A stretch of 64,000 bases of DNA, taken from the NCBI RefSeq assembly GCF_026870175.2, contig NZ_CP113977.2, positions 3,534,001 through 3,598,000 on the forward strand, read 5' to 3'. The notes beneath the pieces were generated by a model. It ran no database searches, was not told the DNA's origin, and was given only the letters and a program-made list of their open reading frames with translations. Origin of the DNA: Flavobacterium aestivum. GTDB taxonomy: Bacteria; Bacteroidota; Bacteroidia; Flavobacteriales; Flavobacteriaceae. This document shows, piece after piece, positions 1 through 7,545 of this stretch. The number at the start of each line of letters is the position of its first letter. Within the stretch, counting starts at the first letter, position 1. Position numbers and translations under genes: made by a program.

Positions 1-254
1 CCGATTAAAGTGATTTTTTCTTTATCAATTCTAATTTCACTTATAAAATTAATGGAATTTATATAATTTTCTATTGTATAAAGTAGTGCAGCAATTATAA
101 AAAATACTAAACCTATTAATTCCCCATAATCTTCTTCGCTGGCACAAAACCAGTAAATAATTATTCCTAAAATAATCAAAATACAAAAAAACATGTCATT
201 TTTTATTCGGTCTGTAAATTTTATAAAATCAGTTTTAAAAACCTTCTCGTTCAT
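1..254 (-). CDS. partial hypothetical membrane protein (C-terminus outside window)
   Basis: An open frame runs on the minus strand from an ATG at 254-252 off the left edge of the window, so only the first 84 or so residues are visible and there is no stop. The start reads MNEKVFKTDF. Two hydrophobic stretches follow, at about residues 23-34 (ILIILGIIIYWF) and 46-58 (LIGLVFFIIAALL), separated by a short acidic turn (SEEDYGE). This is the pattern of a small inner-membrane protein with two helices and a cytoplasmic or periplasmic tail. I do not recognise the family and cannot assign a function. Confidence 0.6.
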   Translation of the reverse strand, partial: MNEKVFKTDFIKFTDRIKNDMFFCILIILGIIIYWFCASEEDYGELIGLVFFIIAALLYTIENYINSINFISEIRIDKEKITLI

Positions 255-388
255 TAGATTTCGTTCGGTTAAAATGTCGTACAACATGCATATATCTATG
301 ACTAATCACTCCAATCCACCCAAATCTGGGTAATTTTGTGTGACAAACTCTCGGTATTACTTTTTCTAAATATATAAGGATATATAAA

Positions 389-418
389 AGAGAGGCTGTC
401 TATTTAGACAACCTCTCT
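389..418 (-). terminator. intrinsic terminator of the XRE gene
   Basis: Twelve-base-pair stem (AGAGAGGTTGTC / GACAGCCTCTCT with one G-U pair) around a six-base loop. On the minus strand it is followed by TTTTATATA. It lies just beyond the stop codon at 444. Confidence 0.8.
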
Positions 419-443
419 TATCAAAACCAAATTTGGCAGTATG

Positions 444-857
444 TTATTTCTTATCAGTTAATTTTTCTAGATAAGCGTTTTTTTCTTTTTCCGCAGCTAG
501 TAAGCGTTCGTAAAGTTTTTTATTTTCATCGTAAGCTTCTACTAACTTATCAAGTGGATTGAATGTACAATTAGTTGCAAAAATACTTCCAGTTGTAACA
601 ACGTTGTCTTGAAAAGTATTAAAATAATTAATAACCCCATCTTCCGAAAAGTTTTTAATTGCTTCTACACTTACACCAAGAGCTTTTGCAACTTCTACCA
701 GTTTTTCTTCCTCGATAGTTTCGCTATTCTCCATAACAGATATTGCCTGTTGATTTGTTCCTAAAGCCTGTGCTAAAGCTTCTTGCTTCATGTCTCGGAG
801 TTCGCGAATACGGCTTATTTTTCGCCCTATATGGTTTGGTTTTGTTACTGTGCTCAT
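444..857 (-). CDS. XRE-family helix-turn-helix transcriptional regulator
   Basis: A 137-residue protein with an N-terminal Cro/C1-type helix-turn-helix at about residues 13-70 (RIRELRDMKQEALAQALG, then QQAISVMEN as the recognition helix). The C-terminal tail at about residues 102-137 is rich in Leu, Glu and Lys and looks like a coiled coil. I chose the ATG at 857 (MSTVTKPNHIG) because an earlier in-frame ATG at 956 would add 33 hydrophobic residues unlike any XRE protein. It is preceded on the same strand by the genes ending at 953 and closed by a clear terminator. The target is unknown; it may control the neighbouring effector island, but nothing in the sequence shows this. Confidence 0.8.
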   Translation of the reverse strand: MSTVTKPNHIGRKISRIRELRDMKQEALAQALGTNQQAISVMENSETIEEEKLVEVAKALGVSVEAIKNFSEDGVINYFNTFQDNVVTTGSIFATNCTFNPLDKLVEAYDENKKLYERLLAAEKEKNAYLEKLTDKK

Positions 858-952
858 AGGCCAAAGATATTTAAAATTCTGTAAAAAAAATCGGTTTTGG
901 TAAAAAACTAGTATGCATTTGTAAGATACATTTTTCAATATTTTCAAGAATA

Positions 953-1384
953 TCAATCATAATATTCGTTACCTATTTCATCAATATATCCGCTTTTTCC
1001 ATTATCTAGGGTAAAACGTGCGAGATTAAACCGGTATTTTTCTAATACTTTGTATTTAATTTTAGTAATTCCAAAGTACCCAAAATGATGATCCTTTTCT
1101 AATTTAATAATGAAATTTTTAACACTAATATTATCGTAAAAAGTAATATTCCCATTTTTTAAAATTCCAAATAGATTATCTTTTTCAATAATAACAGTAT
1201 GCGGATAATATTTTATATCATCAAATATGAATGTGTTTTCATCATAAGTTAACGTTGTTTGACAATTTGGAAAATAAATTTCATTGACTTTATCAATACT
1301 AATTGAATCGATCGGTTTCGCTTTTATTGTGTCATTATGCAAACGAAATGGCAAGATTCTTTCCGTTACAACATACTTATTCAC
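953..1384 (-). CDS. WG-repeat-like protein, probably the C-terminal half of the preceding ORF
   Basis: 143 codons starting with GTG at 1384, which overlaps the TGA of the preceding ORF (GTGA). Repeated phrases such as DNLFGILKNGN, HHFGYFGI and GKSGYIDEIGNEYYD resemble WG/KWG repeats, which form beta-rich solenoid-like domains. It has no signal peptide, whereas the ORF directly upstream has one and lacks a C-terminal domain. The junction sits on the sequence A-AAA-AAG, so the two frames may be a single secreted protein of about 257 residues, read by -1 slippage or split by a one-base deletion. If translated alone from GTG it would be a cytoplasmic protein of unknown role. Confidence 0.6.
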   Translation of the reverse strand: MNKYVVTERILPFRLHNDTIKAKPIDSISIDKVNEIYFPNCQTTLTYDENTFIFDDIKYYPHTVIIEKDNLFGILKNGNITFYDNISVKNFIIKLEKDHHFGYFGITKIKYKVLEKYRFNLARFTLDNGKSGYIDEIGNEYYD

Positions 1385-1725
1385 TTTTTTTCAATATTAT
1401 ATTCGTAAGTATTAACTGTTCCACATACTGACAATGCTAACCTTGTTTTTTTTAATTTCTTAAATCTGGTATCCAAAAATATCATTTGATTTTTATCATC
1501 AAGACATTGCAGAATTTGATTGCTTAAATTACCAATATATTTATAATTTTTAAGTTTTATTTTTCCGTTATCATTTATTAAAAAGTATTTATTAGATATT
1601 GTATCTCTATAAATGTTATATTCCTTATCATTTTTAGAATTAAAATAGCCTTCATTAGATAAGTTTTCTTGGCTAAAAACATTAAAGTGTATAATTATAA
1701 TTAATAGTAAATAGATTTTTTTCAT
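1381..1725 (-). CDS. secreted protein, N-terminal half of a possible frameshifted WG-repeat protein
   Basis: 114 residues beginning with a clear signal peptide (MKKIYLLLIIIIHFNVFSQ, cleavage expected near residue 19). A short region follows with phrases such as NKYFLINDNGKIKL and IGNLSNQILQCLDDKNQ that resemble WG-repeat units in the next ORF. It ends at TGA in a run of seven A residues. It lies on the same strand as the paralogue at 1804-2517 and just downstream of it. Best read as the exported amino-terminal part of a two-frame gene with 953-1384. Function unknown; the position beside a secreted effector suggests, but does not prove, an accessory or immunity role. Confidence 0.55.
   Translation of the reverse strand: MKKIYLLLIIIIHFNVFSQENLSNEGYFNSKNDKEYNIYRDTISNKYFLINDNGKIKLKNYKYIGNLSNQILQCLDDKNQMIFLDTRFKKLKKTRLALSVCGTVNTYEYNIEKK
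1384..1390 (-). other. A-AAA-AAG slippery heptamer at an ORF junction
   Basis: Minus-strand sequence GAA AAA AAG TGA in the upstream frame. The heptamer A AAA AAG occupies 1390-1384 in the correct zero-frame register for -1 slippage and is immediately followed by the stop. After a -1 step, reading continues as GTG AAT AAG into the 953-1384 frame. The same heptamer drives frameshifting in E. coli dnaX. No strong downstream hairpin is visible, so a homopolymer deletion is also possible. Confidence 0.5.
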
Positions 1726-1746
1726 TTTGGTTATTCTAATTATTAT

Positions 1747-1803
1747 TTAGTTCACAATTTCTTCCGTTATTGTTTTTCCGGTTTTGGCATCTATACTAAA
1801 AAA
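1747..1803 (-). pseudogene. relic 3' end of an immunity-like lipoprotein gene
   Basis: Positions 1747-1808 match 2687-2748, the 3' end of the lipoprotein gene at 2687-3325, with only a few substitutions. Directly after the stop of 1804-2517 the same frame reads FFSIDAKTGKTITEEIVN and a TAA. The intact lipoprotein ends FFRIDAKTGKTITEEIVN. This is a tail without its body. With the relic at 2514-2672 it brackets the paralogue 1804-2517. Confidence 0.8.
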
Positions 1804-2517
1804 TTATAATTGGTCGTTTGTAGAGAGAGTCCATTTCATGATTTTTTTCTTCGATTTACCTGTAGTACCGTCTATATAGTAATACAAATCACCTTTGTTG
1901 TGTTTGTAATATTTATCCTGAAGATTGTTTTCATAGACACTACCATCTTCTTTTCGGGCAATAGGTCTTACAATCCATAAAGGCGTATCATTAGGACGGT
2001 CATTTAAGTCCGCTCTTCGTAATGCAAAATCTTTGATATTGTATTTTCTTAACTCTCGTTCTCCTATAAGTTTTTTGCATATTTCTATTGCTTCTTGCCA
2101 GCAAATAGTGTAACCTTTATCATTGTCTATTTCTTTTACTATATTACCTTCTTTATCGAAATCGTATTCTTTAAATAGTTTTGCTTCTCCAGACGAACTA
2201 TTGAAAGAAACTTGCGATATTTTGCCTTCTAATGAATAATCGAGATATTTAACAACCCCTAATTGCTTATCAATTTTTATATTAAGAACCCCTCTTGAAG
2301 CACTATATAGTGAATAGGTAACACTATATAGCTCATTATCAATTAAAACTAATTCTCCCTTTTTCAGTTCATTTATATCTATATTCAAAAACATTTCATT
2401 TTTCGATACAGTAAAAATGGAATCTGTATAACATTTTTTTTCTTGTGAATACCCTTCAATATTTGATACAAGAAAGAAAAAAGCTAAAAACAAACATATT
2501 AAAAATTTATTTTTCAT
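1804..2517 (-). CDS. exported paralogue of the effector-adjacent lipoprotein (candidate immunity protein)
   Basis: 237 residues from the ATG at 2517, which begins a signal peptide (MKNKFLICLFLAFFFLVSN). The longer open frame back to 2565 would start inside a decayed sequence and is not preferred. The central and C-terminal parts align by eye with the lipoprotein at 2687-3325: KEYDFDKEGNIVKEIDNDKG against NEYIYNDQGQVIKTIDHNQY, ICWQEAIEICKK against ICYKEIIQSTIKK, and YYIDGTTGK against FFRIDAKTGK. Unlike that paralogue it lacks a lipobox Cys, so it is probably periplasmic or secreted. It sits exactly between broken 5' and 3' ends of a second copy of the lipoprotein, as if swapped in by recombination. 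A role as a second, divergent immunity protein is inference. Confidence 0.65.
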   Translation of the reverse strand: MKNKFLICLFLAFFFLVSNIEGYSQEKKCYTDSIFTVSKNEMFLNIDINELKKGELVLIDNELYSVTYSLYSASRGVLNIKIDKQLGVVKYLDYSLEGKISQVSFNSSSGEAKLFKEYDFDKEGNIVKEIDNDKGYTICWQEAIEICKKLIGERELRKYNIKDFALRRADLNDRPNDTPLWIVRPIARKEDGSVYENNLQDKYYKHNKGDLYYYIDGTTGKSKKKIMKWTLSTNDQL

Positions 2518-2672
2518 GGTATAGAAATTGACCTGTCTGATTGCAATTGCTTGTTTGAAGAACAAGCAAAAATAAAGAGCACTAAAAATGCTAAATATGG
2601 TTTCATGATTTTATTTTTTAGTGTAATAAATCCTATTGCCATTTCCGAGTATATTCTTTGTCAAGTGAACAA
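2514..2672 (-). pseudogene. relic: effector 3' tail plus lipoprotein 5' end
   Basis: Positions 2541-2672 repeat 3260-3391 at a constant offset of 719 bases. The copy contains the last codons of the TssD-metzincin gene, now KEYTRKWQ, an in-frame TAG, then DLLH and the normal TAA at 2618-2620. A lipoprotein start follows (MKPYLAFLVLFIFACSSNKQ, ATG at 2606), which runs only 30 residues to a TGA that overlaps the ATG of the paralogue at 2517. It is the 5' end of a second effector/lipoprotein unit whose body has been replaced. Confidence 0.85.
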
Positions 2673-2686
2673 TCACACCATCTTTA

Positions 2687-3325
2687 TTAATTTACAATTT
2701 CTTCCGTTATTGTCTTTCCAGTTTTGGCATCTATTCTAAAAAATTTATGTTTTATTATTTCAAACTTTTTTGTTCTATGAGATGCAAAATAAACTTTCCA
2801 AGAATATTCTCTTTCATTGTTCTTAATTAATGAATCTCTTTGTAGTGCTTGAAAATAAAATTTACTCCCCGCTTTTTTTATAGTTGATTGTATAATTTCT
2901 TTATAGCAAATTGGGTATTTACTATATTGATTATGATCGATAGTTTTGATTACTTGACCTTGGTCATTATAGATGTATTCGTTACCAATGTTGAAATTGC
3001 CTTTGTTGTAAAATGAATATAAATGTATTATTCTTAAAGTTTTTTTATCATATAATATATGCTTTTCAATATTTGATATTTTGTTAATAATATATTTTCT
3101 CCATCCATCTGATTTTGTATCAACAGTAATTTCAATACTATCATTTTCAAGTAGAGTAGAATATCCTTCTTTATAAAGCTCATTTTTATATGGCTCAATA
3201 TTTATTGTCTTATCAATGTCAAGAATTTTATCATTAAAATCACAATTTGATGTGTCATATTGTAATTGCTTGTTTGATGAACAAGCAAAAAAGAAAAGAG
3301 CTAAAATGAATATATATGTTTTCAT
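2687..3325 (-). CDS. lipoprotein adjacent to T6SS-type effector (candidate immunity protein)
   Basis: 212 residues starting at the ATG at 3325 (MKTYIFILALFFFACSS), a lipoprotein signal peptide with lipobox FFAC and Cys15. The in-frame start at 3367 lies inside the effector gene and is rejected. The mature part is hydrophilic, with a motif NEYIYNDQGQVIKTID reminiscent of YD/RHS-like or DUF-type beta repeats, and ends in RIDAKTGKTITEEIVN. It begins 11 bases after the stop of the TssD-metzincin gene on the same strand, the usual place for a cognate immunity gene. A membrane-anchored, periplasm-facing protein would fit a protease delivered to the periplasm. Immunity function is inferred from context only. 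Confidence 0.7.
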   Translation of the reverse strand: MKTYIFILALFFFACSSNKQLQYDTSNCDFNDKILDIDKTINIEPYKNELYKEGYSTLLENDSIEITVDTKSDGWRKYIINKISNIEKHILYDKKTLRIIHLYSFYNKGNFNIGNEYIYNDQGQVIKTIDHNQYSKYPICYKEIIQSTIKKAGSKFYFQALQRDSLIKNNEREYSWKVYFASHRTKKFEIIKHKFFRIDAKTGKTITEEIVN

Positions 3326-3391
3326 AATTTGTTGCTTTAGTGTAATAAATCCCATTGCCATTTCCAAGTATATTCTTTTTCAAGAGAATAA
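3260..3391. repeat. direct repeat, parent copy (effector tail + lipoprotein start)
   Basis: This 132-base stretch spans the effector 3' end and the lipoprotein signal-peptide region. It recurs at 2541-2672 with scattered substitutions and no net indel. It marks a former tandem duplication of the effector-tail/lipoprotein unit. Confidence 0.85.
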
Positions 3392-4863
3392 TCCATATAG
3401 TTTTTTGTCATTTCACCTTCAAAATAATATTTTTCTCTTTCATCAAATGTATGCTTTAAGCCTAGCGCGTGCATTATTTCGTGAGGAATTTCTACTGATG
3501 GGTACATATATTGTCTATCATTCCCTAAAAACATTAGGCATAAATTACCAAAAGTTGCTCCGTTATTAGATGAAATAAGGTCTTTATTACTGTCCGTTGG
3601 TGATTGTGTAATTGAACCACTTTTAAGATTTGATAAATACAGAGTGATTTCATCAGCTTGCAATCTCTTTTGTCTTAATAAATGTAAAGTGTTTAATGCT
3701 GTTGTTAAATTTATCTTGTTTTTATCGTCTTGTATTACGCTGTCATTTTTGCCAACTTCAAGATTTGTTTTCATTCTGTCAATATGGGCTTGTTCTGGCT
3801 TATTTGTTACAGGAAGTGTAATATCTAGGTTTTCAGAATTTTCATTTACAATTTTAATATCAATTAACGCTGGATTGAAAGCAGTTTTACAATAGTCTTT
3901 TAAGTTTTTGATTTTAATTTGGCCTTCAATAATGTCCTTGTCTCCTTCATTAAAATTCACGACCACCCAACGCACATTTACTTCTTTGGGCTCTGGATAA
4001 AAGAAGTTGATAGCTCCAACTACTTCGCCATCACCCTCAATATTTATTTGGGTTTGGCTTCCTGAGTTGTTGCAAGTTATTTGTACTTCTTTGGCATCTT
4101 TGAGGTTTGCGGGCACGAATGTAAAATCTGGATTTTCGCTAAACCTAATTTCATTAAAAAGCTCGTAGTTTTTTCGTTTATCTTCGTTGATTTTCAAGGT
4201 TATGGTTTGCCCTCTTCGCATACTTACCCAAACCGGGAAATATTTTTCACTATAGACTAGTATAGGGTTGTACTCGTTTTCGAATTCTGTGAAATCCTTA
4301 CCCTTGAATACTTTTTTCAGACCAGAGTCAAATTTGTCAAAGCCAAATTTTCCTTCTTTTATGTCGCTACTATTGGCATCAAAAGTTAGTATTACTCTTT
4401 TTTCTTTCTCCTCTTCTTTTTGCGGTTGGTATGGTACGGGTTCACTTGGCGGGATCCAGGATTTATTCCAATGCTTAACCAATTTTGCTCCATAATCCTG
4501 TATGGCAGGAGAAATGGTAAGCTGAGTTTGCATATTGCCTGCATGATAAGTAGAGAATATTTCCGAAAACTCAACAATATAGGTGTCCTTAAATTTGTAT
4601 TTTCTGGTTACAGCTTCATTAAAACCTTTGTCCCAAAAATGTATTTCTCCATCTTCCATTCTATCTGTTTCTAGCTCCACTTCTTTGGTCATATTATGCA
4701 TAAAAACATCATCATTTTCTTGTGTAGTAAATACCAATGTTATCATGCCGCCTTCCATGTCTGATCTTGGAGAGCCTTTTGCACAAGTAAATTTATCATA
4801 ACTCATACTTGTCCAAAGCAACTCTCGCTCTTCTCCTAAAAAATATAATTTTGCGTTTGTCAT
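3337..4863 (-). CDS. TssD (Hcp)-fused metzincin protease, putative T6SS effector
   Basis: A 508-residue protein in three parts. Residues about 1-135 resemble the TssD/Hcp tube protein of Bacteroidota T6SS: KLYFLGEERELLWTSMSYD, a GG-x-ITLVF strand, GEIHFWDKG, and a final MQTQLTISPAI strand. Residues about 160-300 form a beta-rich spacer after a charged Lys/Glu linker. The C-terminal part (about 300-508) carries HEIMHALGLKH at residues 461-471, an exact HExxHxxGxxH zinc site, followed by NYMDY, the expected Met-turn (Met490). There is no signal peptide, as expected for cargo loaded in the Hcp tube. The adjacent lipoprotein would be the immunity partner. No T6SS structural genes are in the window, so this is an orphan effector module. 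The domain fusion is read directly; the antibacterial role is inference. Confidence 0.8.
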   Translation of the reverse strand: MTNAKLYFLGEERELLWTSMSYDKFTCAKGSPRSDMEGGMITLVFTTQENDDVFMHNMTKEVELETDRMEDGEIHFWDKGFNEAVTRKYKFKDTYIVEFSEIFSTYHAGNMQTQLTISPAIQDYGAKLVKHWNKSWIPPSEPVPYQPQKEEEKEKRVILTFDANSSDIKEGKFGFDKFDSGLKKVFKGKDFTEFENEYNPILVYSEKYFPVWVSMRRGQTITLKINEDKRKNYELFNEIRFSENPDFTFVPANLKDAKEVQITCNNSGSQTQINIEGDGEVVGAINFFYPEPKEVNVRWVVVNFNEGDKDIIEGQIKIKNLKDYCKTAFNPALIDIKIVNENSENLDITLPVTNKPEQAHIDRMKTNLEVGKNDSVIQDDKNKINLTTALNTLHLLRQKRLQADEITLYLSNLKSGSITQSPTDSNKDLISSNNGATFGNLCLMFLGNDRQYMYPSVEIPHEIMHALGLKHTFDEREKYYFEGEMTKNYMDYSLEKEYTWKWQWDLLH

Positions 4864-4940
4864 TTATTTATGTACAATTTCGTCTAAAGTTTTTTTTCAA
4901 ATATATAAATTAATGCCGAAAACACTGACGAAATATGTTT

Positions 4941-4948
4941 TAGTTTTG
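4941..4948 (+). promoter_or_regulatory. possible -7 element (TAGTTTTG) ahead of the AraC-type gene
   Basis: Matches the Bacteroidota -7 consensus TAnnTTTG, about 110 bases before the regulator start at 5061. No well-placed -33 TTG is visible, so it is only a candidate. Confidence 0.3.
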
Positions 4949-5060
4949 CGTCTTTTCTTAAAAACAACTTCCTTTGATTCTGAGATTTTAAGGGTAACCA
5001 TATTAAGAAACAAAAGATTATCTTTCATCCTTAAAATCTGATAAAATTAGTACCTTAAAA

Positions 5061-5849
5061 ATGATACAGTTCAAATCCATAAATCAATTAGAGGTTGCAA
5101 CAAAACCCAAAAGAGTTTTAAAATACATTCTTATATCGTGCAAACAAGGTAATGCCACTATTGTAATAGACGAAAACGAGTTTATACTCCGTGAAAACCA
5201 AGCGATTACTATTACTTCTGGGCAAATTCATTTTTTTAAAGAAATTAATGGACAACTGGATATCATAGAATTTACACTTGATTTTATTTGTAAAGATGAT
5301 AATGACATTGAGCTGATTTTCCATAATGGGCTTTTCTGTCACTTTGGGATGAATGAAATAATTACGCTTAAAAATACGGCTGTTTTTAAGGATCTATTAC
5401 AAAAAATAGAAGTTGAACTAAACGAGAAACCGTATCAGTATTTAATTTCAATTCGCAATTATATAGTACTTCTTTTGGTTGAACTGAACAGAGCCAAAGT
5501 AGAAAACGGAGACGAAATCTGGAAACCAGACGCTTTGTTTCTTAAATTTCTGGAAGCCATCAGAACTCATTTTGCAGATAATTATCCATTGTCAAAATTT
5601 GCAGAAATATTACTTACTACAGAGGCTAAACTTAATGAGTTAGCCAAATTACATACCAATAAAACGGCTCAAAATGTTATTTTTAGCTTGACGATTTCAG
5701 AGGCCAAAAGACTTTTGCTCTATCATAATTTATCTATCAAGGAAATCGCTTTTCAATTAGGCTTTAACGATCCTTTTTATTTTTCTAATTTCTTTAAAAA
5801 ACATACTCAATTATCCCCTAAGGAATACAAAAAGAATGTTGTCCTATAA
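5061..5849 (+). CDS. AraC-family transcriptional regulator
   Basis: 262 residues. The N-terminal half is a cupin-like effector-binding fold (TIVIDENEFILRENQAITITSGQ). The C-terminal third (about 175-262) is the double helix-turn-helix of the AraC/XylS family, ending with the signature GFNDPFYFSNFFKKHTQLSPKEYKK, where the second HTH and the FxxFFKKxxGxSPxEYR pattern are clear. It is followed on the same strand by a DoxX-like and a cupin gene, a common pairing in which the regulator controls a small redox or stress operon. The ligand cannot be told from the sequence. It lies divergent to the T6SS-type effector and is probably unrelated to it. Confidence 0.85.
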   Translation: MIQFKSINQLEVATKPKRVLKYILISCKQGNATIVIDENEFILRENQAITITSGQIHFFKEINGQLDIIEFTLDFICKDDNDIELIFHNGLFCHFGMNEIITLKNTAVFKDLLQKIEVELNEKPYQYLISIRNYIVLLLVELNRAKVENGDEIWKPDALFLKFLEAIRTHFADNYPLSKFAEILLTTEAKLNELAKLHTNKTAQNVIFSLTISEAKRLLLYHNLSIKEIAFQLGFNDPFYFSNFFKKHTQLSPKEYKKNVVL

Positions 5850-5939
5850 ATTTTATATGTTTTTCTGAAGATTGTCTATTTTTTTGGCTTGCTGAATGCT
5901 TCAACTTTGTACTTGTAATTAATCCACAAAATAACAAGT

Positions 5940-6359
5940 ATGAACACTCAACAAAACATCGCTTCACTACTATTACGATTAGCATTGGCATCAGGTTTTT
6001 TATCAGCCGTTGCAAGCCGATTAAACCTTTGGGGAAATCAATCATCTGGTTGGCAAAACTTTTTAAGCTATACAGAACAGGTCAATTCTTTTGTACCTAA
6101 AGCTTTCATTTCACCCCTTGCTGTAACAAGCACCGTTTTAGAACTTCTTTTGGGAATTCTCCTTTTAGTGGGGTATAAAACACGCTATGTAGCCTCTTTC
6201 GCCGCGATTCTTACCTTATTATTTGCTTTAGCAATGACTTTTTCCTTCGGTGTAAAAGAACCGTTAGACTATTCTGTATTTGTATTTAGTGCCGCAGCCT
6301 ATCTTTTAGCCAATTTTCCAACCAACAAATGGAGTATTAATCAATTATTAAATCAATAA
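5940..6359 (+). CDS. DoxX-family membrane protein
   Basis: 139 residues with four hydrophobic segments (about 8-25, 56-78, 83-100 and 108-125). The N-terminal LLLRLALASGFLSAVASRL and the LLGILLLVGYKTRYVASFAAILTLLFALAMT pattern are typical of DoxX/SURF4-like proteins. These are inner-membrane proteins linked in several bacteria to thiol or quinone redox metabolism. The internal phrase NLWGNQSSGWQNFLSYTEQVNSF is usual for the Flavobacteriaceae branch. The next gene starts 12 bases after its stop, so the two are probably cotranscribed, with the AraC-type gene upstream as candidate regulator. Confidence 0.8.
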   Translation: MNTQQNIASLLLRLALASGFLSAVASRLNLWGNQSSGWQNFLSYTEQVNSFVPKAFISPLAVTSTVLELLLGILLLVGYKTRYVASFAAILTLLFALAMTFSFGVKEPLDYSVFVFSAAAYLLANFPTNKWSINQLLNQ

Positions 6360-6371
6360 AATTTTAGAACC

Positions 6372-6725
6372 ATGAGCCAAAACATTCACGATTACATTGT
6401 AAACACACAACAACAAGAATGGCATCCTTTAGTAGAGAAAGGTATTCATTATGAAGGCGTATTTGTAAAATCACTTCGCTTTGACACAGAAAGCCAGCGA
6501 TCTACAACCATTCTTTTAAAGTTTCAACCAGGAACCAGTTATCCTTATCACAATCATCCAGCAGGCGAGGAATTATTTATACTTGAAGGCGAGGCTATTA
6601 TAGAAGGAGCATCATTAAAAGCTGGTGATTATTTATATACGCCACCTAGTTTTAAACATGCTGTGAGAACAGAAACGGGTTGTACCATCCTATTTATAGT
6701 ACCCGAAGAAGTAGAAATTCTATAA
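6372..6725 (+). CDS. cupin-domain protein (ChrR-like)
   Basis: 117 residues forming one small beta-barrel. The first cupin motif is seen as YPYHNHPAGEELFILEGEA (metal ligands H, H, E) and the second as GDYLYTPPSFKHAV (His). This resembles the ChrR-type cupin domain, but the zinc-binding anti-sigma N-terminal part is missing, so it is a stand-alone cupin. Function could be metal-dependent oxidation or sensing of small molecules; the sequence does not decide. It follows the DoxX-like gene closely and ends just before a strong terminator. Confidence 0.75.
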   Translation: MSQNIHDYIVNTQQQEWHPLVEKGIHYEGVFVKSLRFDTESQRSTTILLKFQPGTSYPYHNHPAGEELFILEGEAIIEGASLKAGDYLYTPPSFKHAVRTETGCTILFIVPEEVEIL

Positions 6726-6770
6726 CCAAAAATCTATAAATTTTATCCAATTGCCTATACCTACTACTAG

Positions 6771-6813
6771 AACAACCACAGAATATATCATTATTCTGTG
6801 GTTGTTATTTTTT
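6771..6813 (+). terminator. intrinsic terminator of the DoxX/cupin operon
   Basis: Stem AACAACCACAGAATA / TATTCTGTGGTTGTT (ends at 6806), with a short loop followed by ATTTTTT. Confidence 0.85.
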
Positions 6814-7021
6814 ATAAAATACCGAAACTTCTTTTAACAATTTGTAATAAAAATATATCTATATTCGTTAGCTGCTAAAAAACTAATCTGTGATACAAAA
6901 TCGCTTTGTTAACAAAGACACAAATCTCTGTTTATAAACAAATTAAGTACGATTTCATTCAACAGAATTACTGATACAGCATACAGAACAATCGAAAAAC
7001 AACAATAAAAAAATCGACAAT

Positions 7022-7414
7022 ATGGTAAAATTTGCTTACACAATTCTTTATGTCCAAGACGTAGCGAAAGCACTTGAGTTTTACGAAAAAGCATTTGGCT
7101 TTACAAGGAAATTTATAACACCCGAAAATGACTATGGAGAACTTTTAGTAGGCGAAACAACGCTTTCTTTTGCTTCGATAACATTGGCAAAATCAAACTT
7201 AGAAGACGGTTTTACTGAAAGTAGTTTGACAAACAAACCATTTGGAATTGAAATTGCTTTTACAACAGACAATGTAGAAGAAACAATCAAGTTAGCAATT
7301 CATGCTGGTGCGACAATTGTTGAAAATCCAAAAACCAAACCATGGGGACAAGTTGTTGCCTATTTAAGAGACCTTGACGGTTTTCTAATTGAGATATGTA
7401 CGCCAATGGGCTGA
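7022..7414 (+). CDS. VOC-family (glyoxalase/bleomycin-resistance fold) protein
   Basis: 130 residues with the beta-alpha-beta-beta-beta modules of the vicinal oxygen chelate superfamily: VKFAYTILYVQDVAKALEFYEKAFGF opens the first module and PWGQVVAYLRDLDGFLIEICTP closes the second. The final D-x-D-G-x-x-I-E-I pattern holds the usual metal-ligand Glu. It could be a lactoylglutathione-lyase-like enzyme or an antibiotic-binding protein; the substrate is not evident. It stands alone between a terminator upstream and a 130-base gap downstream. Confidence 0.8.
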   Translation: MVKFAYTILYVQDVAKALEFYEKAFGFTRKFITPENDYGELLVGETTLSFASITLAKSNLEDGFTESSLTNKPFGIEIAFTTDNVEETIKLAIHAGATIVENPKTKPWGQVVAYLRDLDGFLIEICTPMG

Positions 7415-7545
7415 AATACAAAAACTGCCCTTCAAGGAATAATAATCGACTTCAATACAAAGATATCCTAGCGGCATAAAAACCCAGAATGACAATACTT
7501 TTTTACAACACTATTAAACAGAAATAATAAATTTTACTATAACAA

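Noticed and set aside
2551..3569. Plus-strand open frames across the lipoprotein and effector (for example 2551-2739, 3216-3569, 3644-3895)
   Set aside because: They lie antisense to genes with signal peptides or conserved motifs and show no recognisable protein features.
4392..4577. ORF on the minus strand inside the T6SS-type effector gene
   Set aside because: It is a different frame on the same strand as the real gene and starts within the TssD-like domain; no support as a separate protein.
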